Under the pieces are notes generated by a model. The model had not been told where the DNA came from, did no database searches, and saw only the letters and a list, made by a program, of their open reading frames with translations. From the NCBI GenBank assembly GCA_013397865.1, contig VZTI01004580.1, forward strand, positions 789,185 to 853,184: 64,000 nucleotides of DNA, written 5' to 3'. Shown here piece after piece: positions 26,201 through 40,295 of the stretch (positions within the stretch are counted from its first letter, which is position 1; every line of letters begins with the position of its first letter). The position numbers and the translations under genes are program-made. This DNA comes from Struthidea cinerea (lineage: Eukaryota > Chordata > Aves > Passeriformes > Corcoracidae).

Positions 26201-29200
26201 TTCAAATATTATGATTACCTGTGATATTTTCACAGTATTTCCCTGCTAGGAAAGACTGCCTGGGAGTAGTTAGAGAGCAGCCACCAGGTCCTGTTCATTC
26301 AAGTTGGCCTAAGTCCTGGAGAAGGGGAATCAACTTGAACCTTTGTACTAGGCTTGTAACAACATTTTGAAAGGAGGTTTATCCCGACATGAACTTCCTT
26401 CAAAATGTAGAGCTTCTGATCCCAAGTGAATTGGCTTTGACATTTAATCAAATTCAACTTTTAGGAGAGTTTATACAAGACTTGAATAGACAAATAAAAA
26501 TATTTTTCTCTCCATACATCCTTATTCACTCTCACCAAAAATTTATTTCATTTGGCTACAGAGCTGTATTTAACTTCACTGAAGCGTATCAGGCAAAAAG
26601 CTAGAACAGGAAGAGCACCTTCCCTAATTTTAGATATATGGCTTCAGCTTGGACTGCAGGACTACAGTTTTGTCTATGAGGGCAGAGATTTACGTGGCTG
26701 CATCTGCATGCACTAGAGCACATTCACTTTCTCGACTCTCTGAAGTGCATGAGAAGTTTCAGAGTGGACAGGCACAACCTGTACCCTAGGGTTTAAGTCT
26801 CCAAGTGCTGTACCATAGATAATTTTATTTTTTATGGCCTTGGAATTGCCAGTTTACACTATCTGCAATACAAATTCCCTCTTGAGTTTTCATTCCATCA
26901 CACTTCAGCACTAAGGACACATGGATGCTGTGCACCTGGATAATGCAGTCCCAGAATATTCACTGTCATAGTCCCATCACCTCATCACCACCCCAGTCAG
27001 GAGGATGTGTTAAGGATAAGGATGCGATAAGGCTCCGCTCATCTGTCTGTTACGGGTGATATTCAAATTCAACCCGATCTGGGACATGATTCAGTGAATT
27101 TCTTCCTGGCAGAGGGAAGCAGGAAGATCTAAGCCAAAGCCTTTCCCATCACTTCACCTGAATATCTAATGAGGAAGGTGGCAGGTGCTGAGAGAATGAA
27201 GCAAGAAAGAAATACAGCATCTTTCCTTGAAGGAAGAGAACCAGAAACAAAGATTGTGGGTTTTTTTGCTTTAAATCCACACAAAGGCATTTGTAATCTC
27301 CATAAGCTTGTATCCACTATAGTTAGTGGATAAATCTACTGACTGCTAGAAATACGTGGCTTTGGGACATGTTAGGGTATGTGCAAGATGCAAGCCAGAA
27401 CAGGGAAATACCTGCTTTGTTTACTGCTCTCCTTCCCCAAGCATCCATTAGAACCACAGCCTGAGCTAGACAGTTCTTTAGTTTGATACTCAGTTTGTTC
27501 CTCTTAAATTCTGATCAAAAGATCTATTAATTAGTTAACACTGTTACGTTCTCAGAGTGACATCTTGAAAAGATACTTCGATGCTAGAAATCACCAATGA
27601 ACCAGGCTGAGCATTTTTTCCCCAAGAGAATCCCATCCTAATTGCAGCTTTGACTGAGATGGTTTAAGTATTTAGAGATCAGAATTTTGATCTAAACTTC
27701 CAGGTATAGGTCCCTTTAAGTCTCACTTTAATTAACACAAGGTGATTAAACACACTAGTAAAATATTACTGTTCCTTCTTGATTGCACTGAAGCAAATAG
27801 ATTTTCTGTAGGCTCAGAACCTAGCCCCATGACTCTTTTATAGCTGAACAGAAGAATCTACAAGAGACAGAGGTCATGCTGACTACAGGTCTGAGGACAA
27901 TACCAATTCTTATTGATTTCTTTCATCTAAAAAAAAAAAAATTCTAGTCCACTAGCCAAATGTTTGATCTAGCCAGAATAACACTACAGTAGTTGAACAA
28001 ATGACCCATAAATTTTCAGTAATTTACCCTCATTTTATGTTTAAAAGTCCTCATATAAAATTTCATTATCCCATAACTTTTCTGCAGTATGTTGGTTAAT
28101 ACAAGGAAAGCTCTAGCCAGGTGAAATACAGCTATGTGGTTTTTATTATTTCCCTTCAAATAACCAGGCACGACGTTCAGCCCTGCTGTAAGAGGGCATA
28201 TCTTAATCACAGTCATTAGGGTCTGTCTTTAGCTCTTGATGTTGAAAGCTAGAAAGATGAAATCTGTTCGATGAAAGAGAATGTCAGTGCTTGATGTATA
28301 ACCCTCCTTTCTTTCCCATTCCTTGACCATAAAGTTTACATCCATGGAAAATCAAAACATTTTTATAGCACTATTATCAAGCTTTTATTCCCCAAGCTTT
28401 CACGTGAGAAATTATGAGGCTAATTTATATTTACTCTAAATCAATATGTTAATTACTCTACAGTCTTTATGTGTCTAACAGAATTAATGAGAAAAAGAAA
28501 ACACATCTCTCAACCGCTTTATTTTCTCCACACTAAATGTCCACAGAAGTTGTTTAAATGAAATAAAGGACAGTATCTTTTCAGAAATATTGGTTAATGT
28601 GCAGAGGCCTGTGAAGTCAGAAAATCTATTCCATGATTATTTATATATAACATGGAGATATATATATTTCTCTGGATGAGGATTCAGACAGATGTGCACA
28701 GTGACCCAGCAAAATAAGCTCCTGATCACAAGGCACCAGCATCAACAGGACACGACTTCCGGAACGGTTCCATTTCCCGCATCCATTTCTATTGAAGAGT
28801 AGATGAACATTCATGCTGACAACCAGTTCCACAATCACCCAGTTGTAAGCTCCCAAACTCACATCTTTTAGGATGGCACATCAGCAAAAGGAGGAGCACA
28901 AATCATCTTTGTTATTGATTCGCTATGTATCACAAATGACTATAAACACAGACAGGATCAGCCACCGTGTATCAACTGCAGATCCACACTAAGCAGCCTC
29001 ACCACTCTGTTTGCAAATACTATCTGTCTGCTCTGTTATTTTCTCACCTTCTCTGGGTCAATGGATGATTGTTTAATACAAAGTAGAATGGCTCCAAACC
29101 ATGACCTTCAAAGGACTCTTCATCTCCTTACTCCAAACTGGAAGCAGATGTGAGTTAAAATATTTTTTTCAAATTAGTCAGTCCAGGAAGAGGCTGGACC

Positions 29201-29287
29201 CAGCCTTACGCTTCTGGGAATTTCCCCAAGGGGAGGGTTAATAGCTGTTCTAAGAGGCCTTTTCTTTTCTCCTTATGGAAGGAGAAC

Positions 29288-29316
29288 TTAAGTTCTTCTT
29301 AAGCAGAAGAACTTAA
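29288..29316. repeat. Perfect 12-bp inverted repeat with 5-nt loop
   Basis: TTAAGTTCTTCT and AGAAGAACTTAA flank TAAGC. It is isolated in gene-free sequence with no T-run after it. Confidence 0.9.
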
Positions 29317-32089
29317 ACAGGACTCTAGCCAAGCTAAAATGTGAATGAATCTATTGGTTTCTGTCTGGACATCTTAAGTGCTTTTAAACCACTCTCCATC
29401 TGGTCTAAGTTAATTCAGTTGGGTTTGAGGCTACACCTACAACAATAAAAAAATAAAAGACAGACCAAGTTTGCCATGATTGCTGATATTACTAAACCTT
29501 TGGCTTCTCTAGTGCAGCTTTGTCTTATGCTAACTAAAAATCTCCCAGAAAATGTCCAGGTTGTGAAATAGATGGGGCCACTCCGGGGAGTCATTTTCCA
29601 TCAAAGCCACTATCAAGGCCCTTGCATACTAAAACAAGCATAGCCAGCCTGTCTCTCCTTAGGTATTTTTCACTGTACTAGTCCCTCTTTACGAGGCAAG
29701 AGGTGATCTAGGAGTTCAGTCCTGCAAAATATAAATATCTGTGGCAAATCAGCGTTTACTTTCTCTGTGTTTTCCCTCATTCTATGTATAATGGGATGAA
29801 CTTCAATTGTTTTTCCCTTTATTTGTATAAATAGGCAGACTGCACACTGTGATGCATACCCATCATGTGGCAATAGCCAAGCTGTGTAGAAAAATAGGTG
29901 AAAAATTAATCTCAGGAATATGGGAGTACATTATCTTGAGGACTTGGAAACCCAAGAGATGTGACCTAAACTTACCATTTGCCTTAGATGCAAAGAAAAA
30001 TCCTTGAGCATCTATTTACACACAAGAAAAAGTGGTCAAATAACACGATGCTTTTATGTTGTCCTTTTGTTGGACTGCATACAAAGATATGTTTGATAGA
30101 AAAAACAAGTACTATTGATCACAAGAGAAAAAGAAAGGAGTACTTTACATCCAAGGACATTTGCCAGCAGTGTCACCTTGGATTAGAAAAAACGAATATT
30201 CACATATGGGGAAAACAGGTTCATTGGGAACACGCCAACAAAATGAAATTAAAACAGCAAGAGTAGGAAGCTTCAACAAATCACAAAGTGAGAAAAGGCA
30301 GCACCTTCTCATTTGTAAGGCTGCCATCTGGTGAAGATTTTTATCCCGTTCCTTTGCCTGTCCTTAAAGCAACAAAAGATTTTGCAACGCTGACTGAAAG
30401 AGCAAACAGACAATAATTACTGTCCCTGCACGATGCAAGCACTGCTTGCAGAAGCACTGCCCAGGACTCTCCTTGCTGAGACAGGTTTCTGGAGGTGAGG
30501 GATCAGCTTCTGGGGAGGAAAGATATGCTCTGGGGCTGCTCTGGGGTAGTGCAATTTGTGTTCCTGAGCAGTGCTGAGGGCACAACACTGCACATTTTAC
30601 ACATTTCTCTGCATATCACTATGAGGCATAGTAATGGTGTAGTCCTAAACCATGAGCTGAAGTTCAGATCAATGCTCTTGGAAAGGGGAGGGAGCAAGGG
30701 AGAGCATGGCATGACAGGTAAGTCATAGATCCTGTCCTCTGCTGCGACAAAATGGTCCCAGCATGCAGAAGAAACTGGGAATGAATATTAAAATATTATT
30801 CAGCAGTCAGGTCTTTTTTTTTTTAAGTTTTAAACACTTTCATGAGATTTCATACAAGTAGATCTAAAATAGAGCAAATCAAATTTAGATCTTGTGGAGG
30901 AAAAAAGAACAGTAGATTATTTCCTTTCTAATTCCTCAGAGGTAAAACAATATTGAAAATTAATTATACATTTTTAATATAAAGTAGAAAAATGCCAAGA
31001 AGAAGGACTGGAAGTTTACCTGTAGAAAGATGACACAGACACCCTACTTATTGAACAAAGCAAATTTCGATTCAAGTTTCTGCTGCAGACTGACCATACC
31101 AGGTTGAGTCACATCCATGAACCCAAAAGGTGCTCTAGCCAAAAAGCCACTGTCTCCTCCATGGGTAAATGCCTTTTCCTGCTAACTTTGCAGCAGAAAT
31201 CTTGGCTACCTTGAAGGTTAAGGCAATTCCTCTACTGAAACTGAATAACATTAGTGATAAAGCATTATTTGACATATATAAACCAACATTTCATAGGAGA
31301 TGCTGGGTGTTTAACAATTTGAAATATATCTTTCATTTAGGTGCTAACTATCACAAAATCTTCTTAGCATATTTTTCATCTCTTCTGTTAATTCCAGACC
31401 TTTGGGTTTTTTTGCTTTAGGTAAAGCTTTTTTGCTTTAGGTTTTAGAAAAACAGTCTGCCTATTTTTGATATTGTGATGTTCAGAACTGAAACCCAAAG
31501 TATTCTGGTCCCAAAAAGTCACAAAAAAAGCAGCCATATCTTCTCAATCCAAGGGTAAATAGCCTCACGTTTTACTAGTGGACACATAGAAAAAGGCCTT
31601 TCTGCACATAATTCACTGTAAACTCCATTTATTTTTTTTTTTTTTTAGAGAGACTGAACAGTTCTAGTGTTAAAAGTCATATCAGCACTAAAGTAACACA
31701 ACTCATTTTCCTGATGTGCCAGGAGGGCCTCTCTGACTTCAGTTTGCAAGAACTGCCATGGCCTCACTTGATGAATACCTCTTGGAAGAGCTTGTCTGGT
31801 TTAAGCCAGAAAATTGCTCTTCTTGAGAACGCTCTGCTCTACGAAGAATACATCTACATGTGTACCAGCTTCTCAGCTGTAAAATCTATAAAGTAATGTC
31901 ATGGTATTATAACACAATGTATTGTGAGGATAATTTCTCTACTGTTTTGAATTTGAATGAGTACTGATACAAAAACCATAATAGAAATTTAATCATAAAA
32001 TAACTTGTTACTCTGCCATTCGGTGTTTAGTATAAAACTTCTCCCTACCACTGAGTTTTCCATTGTTTGGTCTATTTATTTTTCCTCTT

Positions 32090-32260
32090 GCATTTGACCA
32101 TATAGAATCAACTCTTGTCTGTCTTCTGCAGGCATTCTGAATTGCTCTCATTTTCCTGTTTGACTGTTTCTCTGTCTCTTTCAAGTTTCATGTTATCTGC
32201 AAATATCATTAATGTTGCAGATTTCCTTTTTATTTGTAAAAAATGCAGGATAGAAGCACA
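32090..32260 (-). mobile_element. Possible ancient CR1-like LINE fragment
   Basis: The string AAGTTTCATGTTATCTGCAA (within 32183-32215) resembles the reversed 'not present in the ... can be detected' block of old CR1-type LINEs. It is highly diverged, and only an alignment would settle it. Confidence 0.3.
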
Positions 32261-33174
32261 TGTCCTTGAAGAGGAACACATAAAATAATAACTTCCAGTG
32301 AAAAGATTAACTCAATTCACAATATAACAATGACTCAAAGTATTTCTGGTACTGCATAGGAATCCTGGACATACATAAACCATTGAGAGGAATGCCAGAA
32401 CTGGGTAGGGTACGCAGATCCATTTCTTACCTGGCAAGATCTGATTCAATGGGTCTAAGCCAAGGATAAACCTAGTCAATCTTGCTGACATCCACTGGAA
32501 TTCTGGGGTTATACACTAACCATCTGTTGAAATTATTTCATTACATAAGAATATCCAAAGCTTCTAGGGAGCAATACATTAAATTTATCAGCACACGTGT
32601 TCAAAGAATTTAAGGACAGAAATTCTGTAAATAATGAAAGCACATCATTTATTTAGCAAATCAAATGTCATATGTTGAAGCTGGGTCTTCTATCAAAGCC
32701 TATGACTCTTAGATACCAAACTAAGCACTGCAAATCTTATTTTGAAATGGACTTCAAAGGACATCTGTCTTGTGTCCCAAATTGGTAAGGTAGAACTAAG
32801 AGCACAAAACAAAATTAGTTTCAAATGTTTGTTTGAGACTTCATATATGACTTCAAAATATTATTTTAGATTTCTGATTCACAAAGCTTATTGTTCCTGC
32901 ATGATTTGTGTTGTCATTTGAATTCACAATGTAAGCTGAAAACATAAGGAAACAAAATTAATTTTGGCTCAAAGTAAATTAGAGACAAAGATTATTTTGC
33001 CTTTTCCCAGTACCTTAGTTGCACAAGTATATTGCATAGTGCTGACTTTTTCTCTCCTGTTGTTAACTAGGTAAATATAATATAGTATATGGGCTCATTT
33101 TGCAATGAAATAATAGTACAAAAATGTAAACTAGAATCTGCTCACAGAGCTGTACTGATCTTTGTAAATTGTGG

Positions 33175-33208
33175 GGGTATTTGACCTTCCTGGGTATTTG
33201 ACCTTTCT
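33175..33208. repeat. 17-bp tandem duplication
   Basis: GGGTATTTGACCTTCCT is followed immediately by GGGTATTTGACCTTTCT, one mismatch, in otherwise unique sequence. Confidence 0.85.
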
Positions 33209-33869
33209 AGATATTTGTGGCATCCTAGCATCTCACTCTGCAAAATTAACGGTGAAGCAGTTCTAGCTACACTGTCATCTGATGGCAATTAAATAAGATC
33301 AAACATTCAGATAGTAACAGTGCACATGGATACCATGATAACCCTTATAACATATTCACTGCTATCTAATAAGCAGTGTAGAGAAAATAGAACAAAATTC
33401 TGAGGAAAAAATACCTTGTTCTGACTCTGCTACTGCTTCTCATGTCCTCTGCTTGATGCGCTTTCTTTTTTTAAGTACAGGAGTATCAATGCTTCAGGTT
33501 GAAAATATATGTTCCTTTTAATTATTTCACAGTTATTTCAATTATGATCAAACAAGACAGAAGTGAGTTTAATTGCTTTAATGCTTCAAGTTTTAGAAGA
33601 TTAGCTCTGGAAGCATCTAAATGCACATCCTTTCCTCTTTTCCCCTTGCTCCCCGTGAAGAGGGAGTTATCTGCCAGCCTTGCCCAGCAATAAGTAAAGG
33701 TACCCCCCTACTGCCACAACAGTTCTGAAGATTGCTTCTTCACCACGTTGGTCCAGAGAGTAAACAGGTGCATATGAGTGGAACAGGATATTTTAATAAA
33801 TCATGAAAAACTGTGTGTATTTTTCAAGTTGAACAAAGCTGTTCTTGAAGAATTTATCATCATAAACAT

Positions 33870-33906
33870 CATACATACATACATACATACATCATACATA
33901 CATAAA
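33870..33906. repeat. (CATA)n microsatellite
   Basis: About nine ATAC/CATA units, broken once by a CATC variant. Confidence 0.95.
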
Positions 33907-35850
33907 CAAGCATACAGAAATATGCTTGCTTCTGCAACACAGAGCAACACATAAGATAAAGCAAAATGTACAGTGGTACTGCATAGCACGGACTTTGATC
34001 ATTCCTTATTTGCTGTGGGTTCTTCTTAGGATTGGGCTGCTGTGGGCTCTGTCTTGGAGAACACCATTTCCTGATGCCAACATGACAGCTACATACATAT
34101 GCCCATATCCTGGCATTCGAAGTACACAGCCCACCACCATCAGAGCTTTCTCCTTGTTCTGGTGAACACAGGTGACCTGATTATGGCTGTTTCTCTTTCT
34201 GCTGGGAGGCTTCCATCAAGAATTTCTGCCAGATTAATTTTGTGTTACCGTAAAATGAAAACTGTGATTCGTACTCTACCCAAAGTGTCATTTTCCCTTT
34301 CCATACCTGCAGGAGCTCTGGGTTCCCCCATGCATGCTTCTGCCATGCTCTTCCTTTGCCTCTTCTCGTGTTTGTTTAAGGATTTCTCATTGGTGCTCTT
34401 TGTTATCTTGATAAGGCACCAAATCTCTTGGTTTATTTCAAATTCCTTCACCTGTGTGACAGCTGCAGCATGAATACGGCTGTCTGTGGGGACTGTGCAT
34501 TTCCCCTCAGTTTCAGGCTGCTTCTCAGCCACCTCTGACGATGCCTCCCTTCTGTCTCTCTCTTCTCAGCCCTAAACTGTTGAATTTCCCTGCCTCTTTC
34601 AGGTTAAAGCAGATTCAGCTTTATTTTCTGCCAATACAAAGAATGAGGTTGCCACTCTTATCAGATGCTCAATCTGTCCTTGAACCAAGGACACATGCTC
34701 TGAATTTCAATCATACGCAGGTTGATTTGACTTCTAAGGGGCATGAAAATGTGGACAAAACCAATAATTATATCATCGTTCTGCTTCCTGTTTTGTCATG
34801 GGGCTTTAACTAGTGATTTGGTGTAAATTATATTTAATTTGCTTTATTTATATGAGACAAAGGATTTCATTGAGAAGAGGAGGTGCTTTGATTAAACTCA
34901 TATTAAGGAAACAGATTAACTATTAACTAATAGCACTTCATTTAATTTTTTCTTCCATTGAAAACAGTATTAAAGTAAAAAAGGTCTCCTGTGAAAAAAA
35001 TAATTTCTCCAGATTAGCCCTTTTCAATGATAAAATATTTTGACAACATGCTCAAAATCTATCTTGCACTTCAGTGACAGGCTACAGCTTCCTAATGAGG
35101 TAACTGCCTCTGCTGTATATTTTTAACAAATTCAAAAGATTGCTAATTGGTGTCCATACCTTCAAGAAAAGCAGGTAAGACAGTCAGCATGACTACAAAC
35201 CAGCTAATTTAATATGGACAAGTTCTCAGTTAAATTCTCTATCAGTTTATCAATTAAAATATAAGTGCTGGAATATAATTAGAGCCAGGGATAATGATTT
35301 TATGGACCAAATCTTATTTAATTAATTGATAACATCAAAATTTTCTTTGAAAAAAGATATCTGCGAGGATATGTTTAGACTTTTATAAGGCATTTTACTT
35401 ATGCATAACTGATCATCTAATCTAAAAATTAACACTAAGCTTTATTAATAAAGCACATAATAAGTGAACTAAAAAGTGGCCCACGAACACCTAGAAATAG
35501 TAATGAAAGGGAAAGCACCATGGAACTCAAGTAATTTTAATATGATCCCTCAGGGTTGGCACTGGATTTTGGAATATATAACATTTTCATAAACAATTTT
35601 GAAATAAGGCTAATGCAATCTTAGAACAATTACAGCTGACAAAAACAGGTGGGATGATAAAGAGCAAAGACGGAAGAGTTACATAGAACGACCTCAAGTA
35701 ATTCAGCAAATGAAACAATTAAGCCCACAAAATATTTTAATAAAATCACATTTACATTTTACCCATAGAAAGAAAAGTGCAAATCATGCCTACAGAGTGG
35801 AGGGCGTATTGGTAAAGCAGTGACTTAAAATGAATCTAGAGTTTAAATGG

Positions 35851-36461
35851 TGTCTTGGGGTGACTTAACGATGCAGTATCCCCTATTGCCTGCTCTATGC
35901 CCAGCCAGGAATCCTGTGCCTTTCTGTGTCTTTAAGGCAGACCCGAGGGGGGGGGAAGGCAGTGGAATTCCTTTGGCGCTGTGTTCAAAAACACATAACT
36001 TGCTCACTCGCTTCTCAGCTCTTGGCTTCTGCAGCAGGCAAGAGAGTTACATTCCTTTTGCTTTTTAGCTAGCTTTTTGTTCATTAGCTAAAGCAAGGAG
36101 TTTCCTGGGACTTTGGCTTCTTCTTCTCTTCTGGACTGTTCAGCAACACCAGAACATCACCGGGAGGCCCTACACCATCACCTGGAGGGGCCCACGCCAA
36201 ACCCCAGCTCCGCAGAGAGACACACCTACAAAGAACTCTGAAATAAGAAACCCAGGTTTCTTATCCACAGGGAGAGGTTTTATTATTTAACATTATTCAT
36301 TCTTTTTTCCATGCCTGTGTGCACTTTGCTTGTTAAATAAATAGATTTTTTTCACTTTCCTCTAAGGAATTCTTTTTCCCGAACCTCGTGGGGGAGGGGC
36401 TGCTGAAATCTGCCCTCTAACAAAGGGACGTTTCCCTCCAAATTTGTCTCAAACCAAGACA
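35851..36461 (+). mobile_element. Intact solo LTR, 611 bp, with 5-bp target-site duplication
   Basis: It starts TGTCTTGG and ends CCAAGACA, a perfect 8-bp inverted repeat with the TG...CA ends of retroviral LTRs. It is flanked by the direct repeat AATGG (35846-35850 and 36462-36466). An AATAAA near 36335 suggests plus-strand orientation. No internal retroviral sequence is present, so the provirus was reduced by LTR-LTR recombination. A 5-bp duplication is usual for the ERVL-like class in birds, and the class assignment is inferred. Confidence 0.9.
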
Positions 36462-39400
36462 AATGGACAAAAAAATGATAAACAGAATTATCTTATCATT
36501 TGTCTCAATGCTATAAAGACACAAGGAAGGTTATTATATTCCTTCAGTATATGAACCTGGGAAAACTTCAGCGCATTTTTTGATAGCACTGAAATGGAAA
36601 TGATGCTTCCAGTTCTGGTGCCCACATTTGGAAAGTCATGGCACAAAACTGAAGAGACAAACGTGAACAAATTAAAGTTATATTGCCTACCTTTTCAAGA
36701 AGAGACCTACAAGGATGCTGAGTCATTGCAGGAAAACCAGGAAGCAGTGGAATACAGGTCAAGTTGAACACATTCAAATTGGAAACTCAACTAATTTTCA
36801 ACTGCAAGAGTGATGAAGCACCAAGACCTTCAAATGAAGACAGAGTACCTCTTTGGAAGAAAGTCACGGACCTTTTACAGCCCTTGGTTCTACCAATTTA
36901 TTATAGCTCAGTGAACAACCTGTCAAAAGTAATAGGAAACCAGCCTGAAGCTCCTTGTCATCTGAAGACATTTCCCATTGAGCTAAGGACCACAAAAAGA
37001 AAACTGTGACATTTAAAAAGTTTTTAAACCTTTAAAGTAACACTTGAAATTAAAACAGGCAGCTCCCTTCAGCTCAACCCATTCTTTGCCCTGCTTTGGG
37101 GCACTTATTTGCAAAGAGCTTTAAGGAAAAACTGCCGTCAAACCACAGCATAAATGACACACAGACTCTACTCTGTGTATAACAAAAATAGATTAGGCCA
37201 GATCCTCTATTAGCATAAATCATTGAAATCTCTTTTTTTTGGGCTCAGTCTTACAGGAAAGGAGGAACTTCCCAAAAGCAGGGTTTTGACAGACATGATT
37301 TTCACATAACCTAGAAGAAGCATGAACATATTGTTCAAATAATTGCAAGACGATGCAAAAATATTTTGTGAAGCTGCTCAAGTGGCTTGGAAAGGCTTTC
37401 TGGGCTAGAAAGTGTGAAAGAAGCTACAAAAAGTTTTAAAATGTGCATCTATAAATTCAACTAAATAATCTAGCTCAGTTTACTGCTTCTCACTTCTATA
37501 AAGCTGAGATTACATCAGAAATATCCCACATCTGATGTTTAACTTGCACCTTTAAAAAGTGCAGAAGTAAAATATCTTCTCAGGATTCCATTTTGGTCTG
37601 TTTAATTCTTACATCATCTGTTTATTCCACGGAGGATATAAGGAGGATCACTGTAAAGAGCCAGTAAGGGTGAAACACGAATCTCTCCCTTCAGAAGAAA
37701 ACATTTCCTAGGAGAAATCAGCTGAAGCTCACATATCTTGTCACTAGAATGTTGCTCCAACAGCATCAGGCTATGAGAAATGAGTCACTGGCAATTCTGA
37801 AGAGCAACATGTAGGCTTGGGGGGAAAAAAGAGCTACAAAAATTTAATCATGGTATTAAATCAGCTCAGTTGAAGATCCACTCAAGCAGACTAGTGCACA
37901 ACCTTGCTGAGAAAGCCATCCATTACGAATGCAGGGCAGTGGTTCCCAATTATGTATCCTTGACCATCTTGCTTTCCCTGAATGTTGATAAATGACAGAC
38001 AGCAGCCTCATAGTCATCACACCAGCACCCTCAGGTGAATCCCAAAAACCTTCACAGATTTGTAGAAAATCAGCCTTTCTGAGCAGTCTCTAACCCGTTG
38101 CTCCCCCCTCTTGGTTGCCATCTCCTTATGGCAAACTGTGGCAGCACATGGAGAAGCCTGGGAGCAGGTTTGCCTGTGAATAGTGCACAAAAAGAGTCAC
38201 GAGAATTTCAGTTTCCTACCCACTTTCTATCATTAGGCTCTCATTCACCAACACTTCTTTTCCTAAATTTCCATCAGTAGCTGGCATATTTTTTGAATCT
38301 ATTCTTACCATCTTTAATGTCCCCTGCTGGTTTTGGCTGTAGCTGGGCTTTGTAATTTATAATTTTGTACCTAAGTACCCAAACAATGCTTTTGCATTCT
38401 TCTTGTGTTGTTTTTCTTTATTGATGTTTACCTTCTCCAGATCAAACCTTGGAGAAACTTTTCCTCAATCCAACCGCCAAGGGAAATTAAACACATAGCT
38501 ACATAGAGAATGTTGAAACAACAGAACATGTTCAGCAGACTGACAAGAACACACAGACAAAAATAGAAGCTTGTCTTTGCTGTTTTTTTTAAATAGCCCT
38601 TTCAAGTCACCTTTACAGGGGTTAGCTGCAGGAGCACAGAATTCAAATTAGGAAAATACACCATTGCCAGGCTCATTGAGAGCTGAGTCCATCTGCTTCA
38701 ACATCCTCCATCTGACAAGGGGTAACAGGAGATCTTTCAAAGACAGACAAGCCCACTAAGGTCAACCACAAGACAACATGAGCTTTGGGAAACCAGCTTC
38801 CTCCATCCAGATATATGAAAGCTGCCTTCTTTCTTGAAGTATGTAGCTTTTTGTACTATTTTTTTTCCTACAGTCTTTTTTATTTTAATCACCTCTGATA
38901 CATCAGGCGATTTTCTCATTATTACCCTCTTTTTGATCCTATTAAGCTTTTGGCAGCAATGATATCAAGAGACAGCAGAGTTCAGAGGTTAATTGTGCCT
39001 TGTATTTAAAAAGTACTTCCTTTTTCCATTTTAACTGTGTTCATTTTTAAATAATGCTAAAATAGAAACTGAAAAAAAACCAAAGCACAGTTTAAAATAA
39101 AAATGAAAGAAGAGAGAGAGAGCTAAATTATGACACTCAAATAATTCTTTCCTGTAAGCCCTGGGGGAAACCTGATGTCACTGAGAACTTAATGTAAATT
39201 GCTACTGTTAAGGTTAGATTAGAAAGAAAATTTAAAAAATAAGTCATTTAATCAGCTTCTCAGCTGGTGTGAATCAGTTCAGTTCTTTGGGAGGTTTTGA
39301 GCCTGAAATGATTTATATCACCTGAAGATCATGCCCTTTGATCTTTAAATACCTAATCATTTTTATGGATCTCCTGCAGCCTTCTTTTTTAAATCATGGT

Positions 39401-40103
39401 GTACACAACCAGACCTTCTACTTCACCTGTGGCCTCACCTCCTACTTCCTATGCCTCATTTTCTTGTTCATAAATCCCACAATTAGATTTATCCCTCTTT
39501 TGCAGATCCTTATTTAGTTTGTGATCCATTTTAAGATCATCACCCAGTCAGTAACTCCATATGTTGTATTTTTAATGCTCCCTGCCTACCTACAAACACA
39601 CATCTCTCCTCATGTATTGAGCACCTGAATTTACTAAATTTCATCTCACTGATTTCAAATCACTTGTGCAACTAATCAAGGCAATTTTGAATTATAATTG
39701 TGTCTGTCCCTTTCATTTTTCCTCCAGGAGCTGCCTCCTGCCAGCCAGGGACTGTCTTTTTTTGCTCCAAACTCAGTTCTGCATCAAAATAATTTCATCC
39801 AAGCAATGTAACAACTAGCACAACACTGGCATACTGCTGGCTATAGAACCACCTTAGGACTTGCTATACCAAAGCTCAAACCCAAAGATTTTCAGATTTA
39901 GTTTCTTCTTTCATAATATACATATCACTGCATTGTGTATTATAAACCCACTACACAATATGTTTTATTATTTAGCATGGTTGGATTGATCTCAAATGTC
40001 TTTTACAATTAAATTAAAAATTACCCCAGCTGAAACAAGCAAAGCCCATCATGTTTACACAAATGAATTATTCTTTATATATTTTCCTATCTTATTATAA
40101 ATA
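36462..40103. other. Gene-free unique sequence
   Basis: A very diverged CR1-like trace may exist near 36600-36720 (CTTCCAGTTCTGGTGCCC). Otherwise nothing recognised. Confidence 0.5.
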
Positions 40104-40295
40104 TCACAGAATCAGCTTAGTTGGAAGGGATCCATCGGGATCACCAAGTCTTACTCCTGGCCCTGCACAGCTCCAACCCCAAGAGTCACACCACGTGCCT
40201 GAGAGCATTGCCCAAACTCCCCTTGAACTCCATCAGGCTGGTGCTGTGACCACTTCCCTGGGGAGCCTGTTCCAGTGCCAAACCACCCTCCGGGC
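40104..40295 (-). mobile_element. CR1 LINE 3' end, first part (interrupted)
   Basis: Starts with the reversed CR1 tail (CACAGAATCAGCTTAGTTGG) and continues with typical CR1 3' sequence (CCTGAGAGCATTGCCCAAAC, CCTGGGGAGCCTGTTCCAGT). It stops at the LTR insertion point and resumes at 40692. Confidence 0.9.

Larger units (their letters stand above)
16978..32089. other. Gene-free unique sequence, about 15 kb
   Basis: No gene and strikingly few recognisable transposons. Contains the inverted repeats at 20229 and 29288 and AT-rich blocks dense in TAAT-type motifs (about 17690-17930 and 20860-21010) that could be conserved noncoding DNA. Confidence 0.5.
32261..35850. other. Gene-free unique sequence
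   Basis: Holds the 17-bp duplication and the (CATA)n repeat. The part 34980-35470 is rich in TAATTA-like motifs. A 124-codon open frame at 34099-34473 has no recognisable features. Confidence 0.5.

Noticed and set aside
33870..33906. CRISPR-like regular repeat
   Set aside because: It is a simple tetranucleotide microsatellite with no spacers, in a vertebrate genome.
34099..34473. 124-codon plus-strand open frame with hydrophobic stretch
   Set aside because: Low-complexity hydrophobic composition, no family match, no exon signals.
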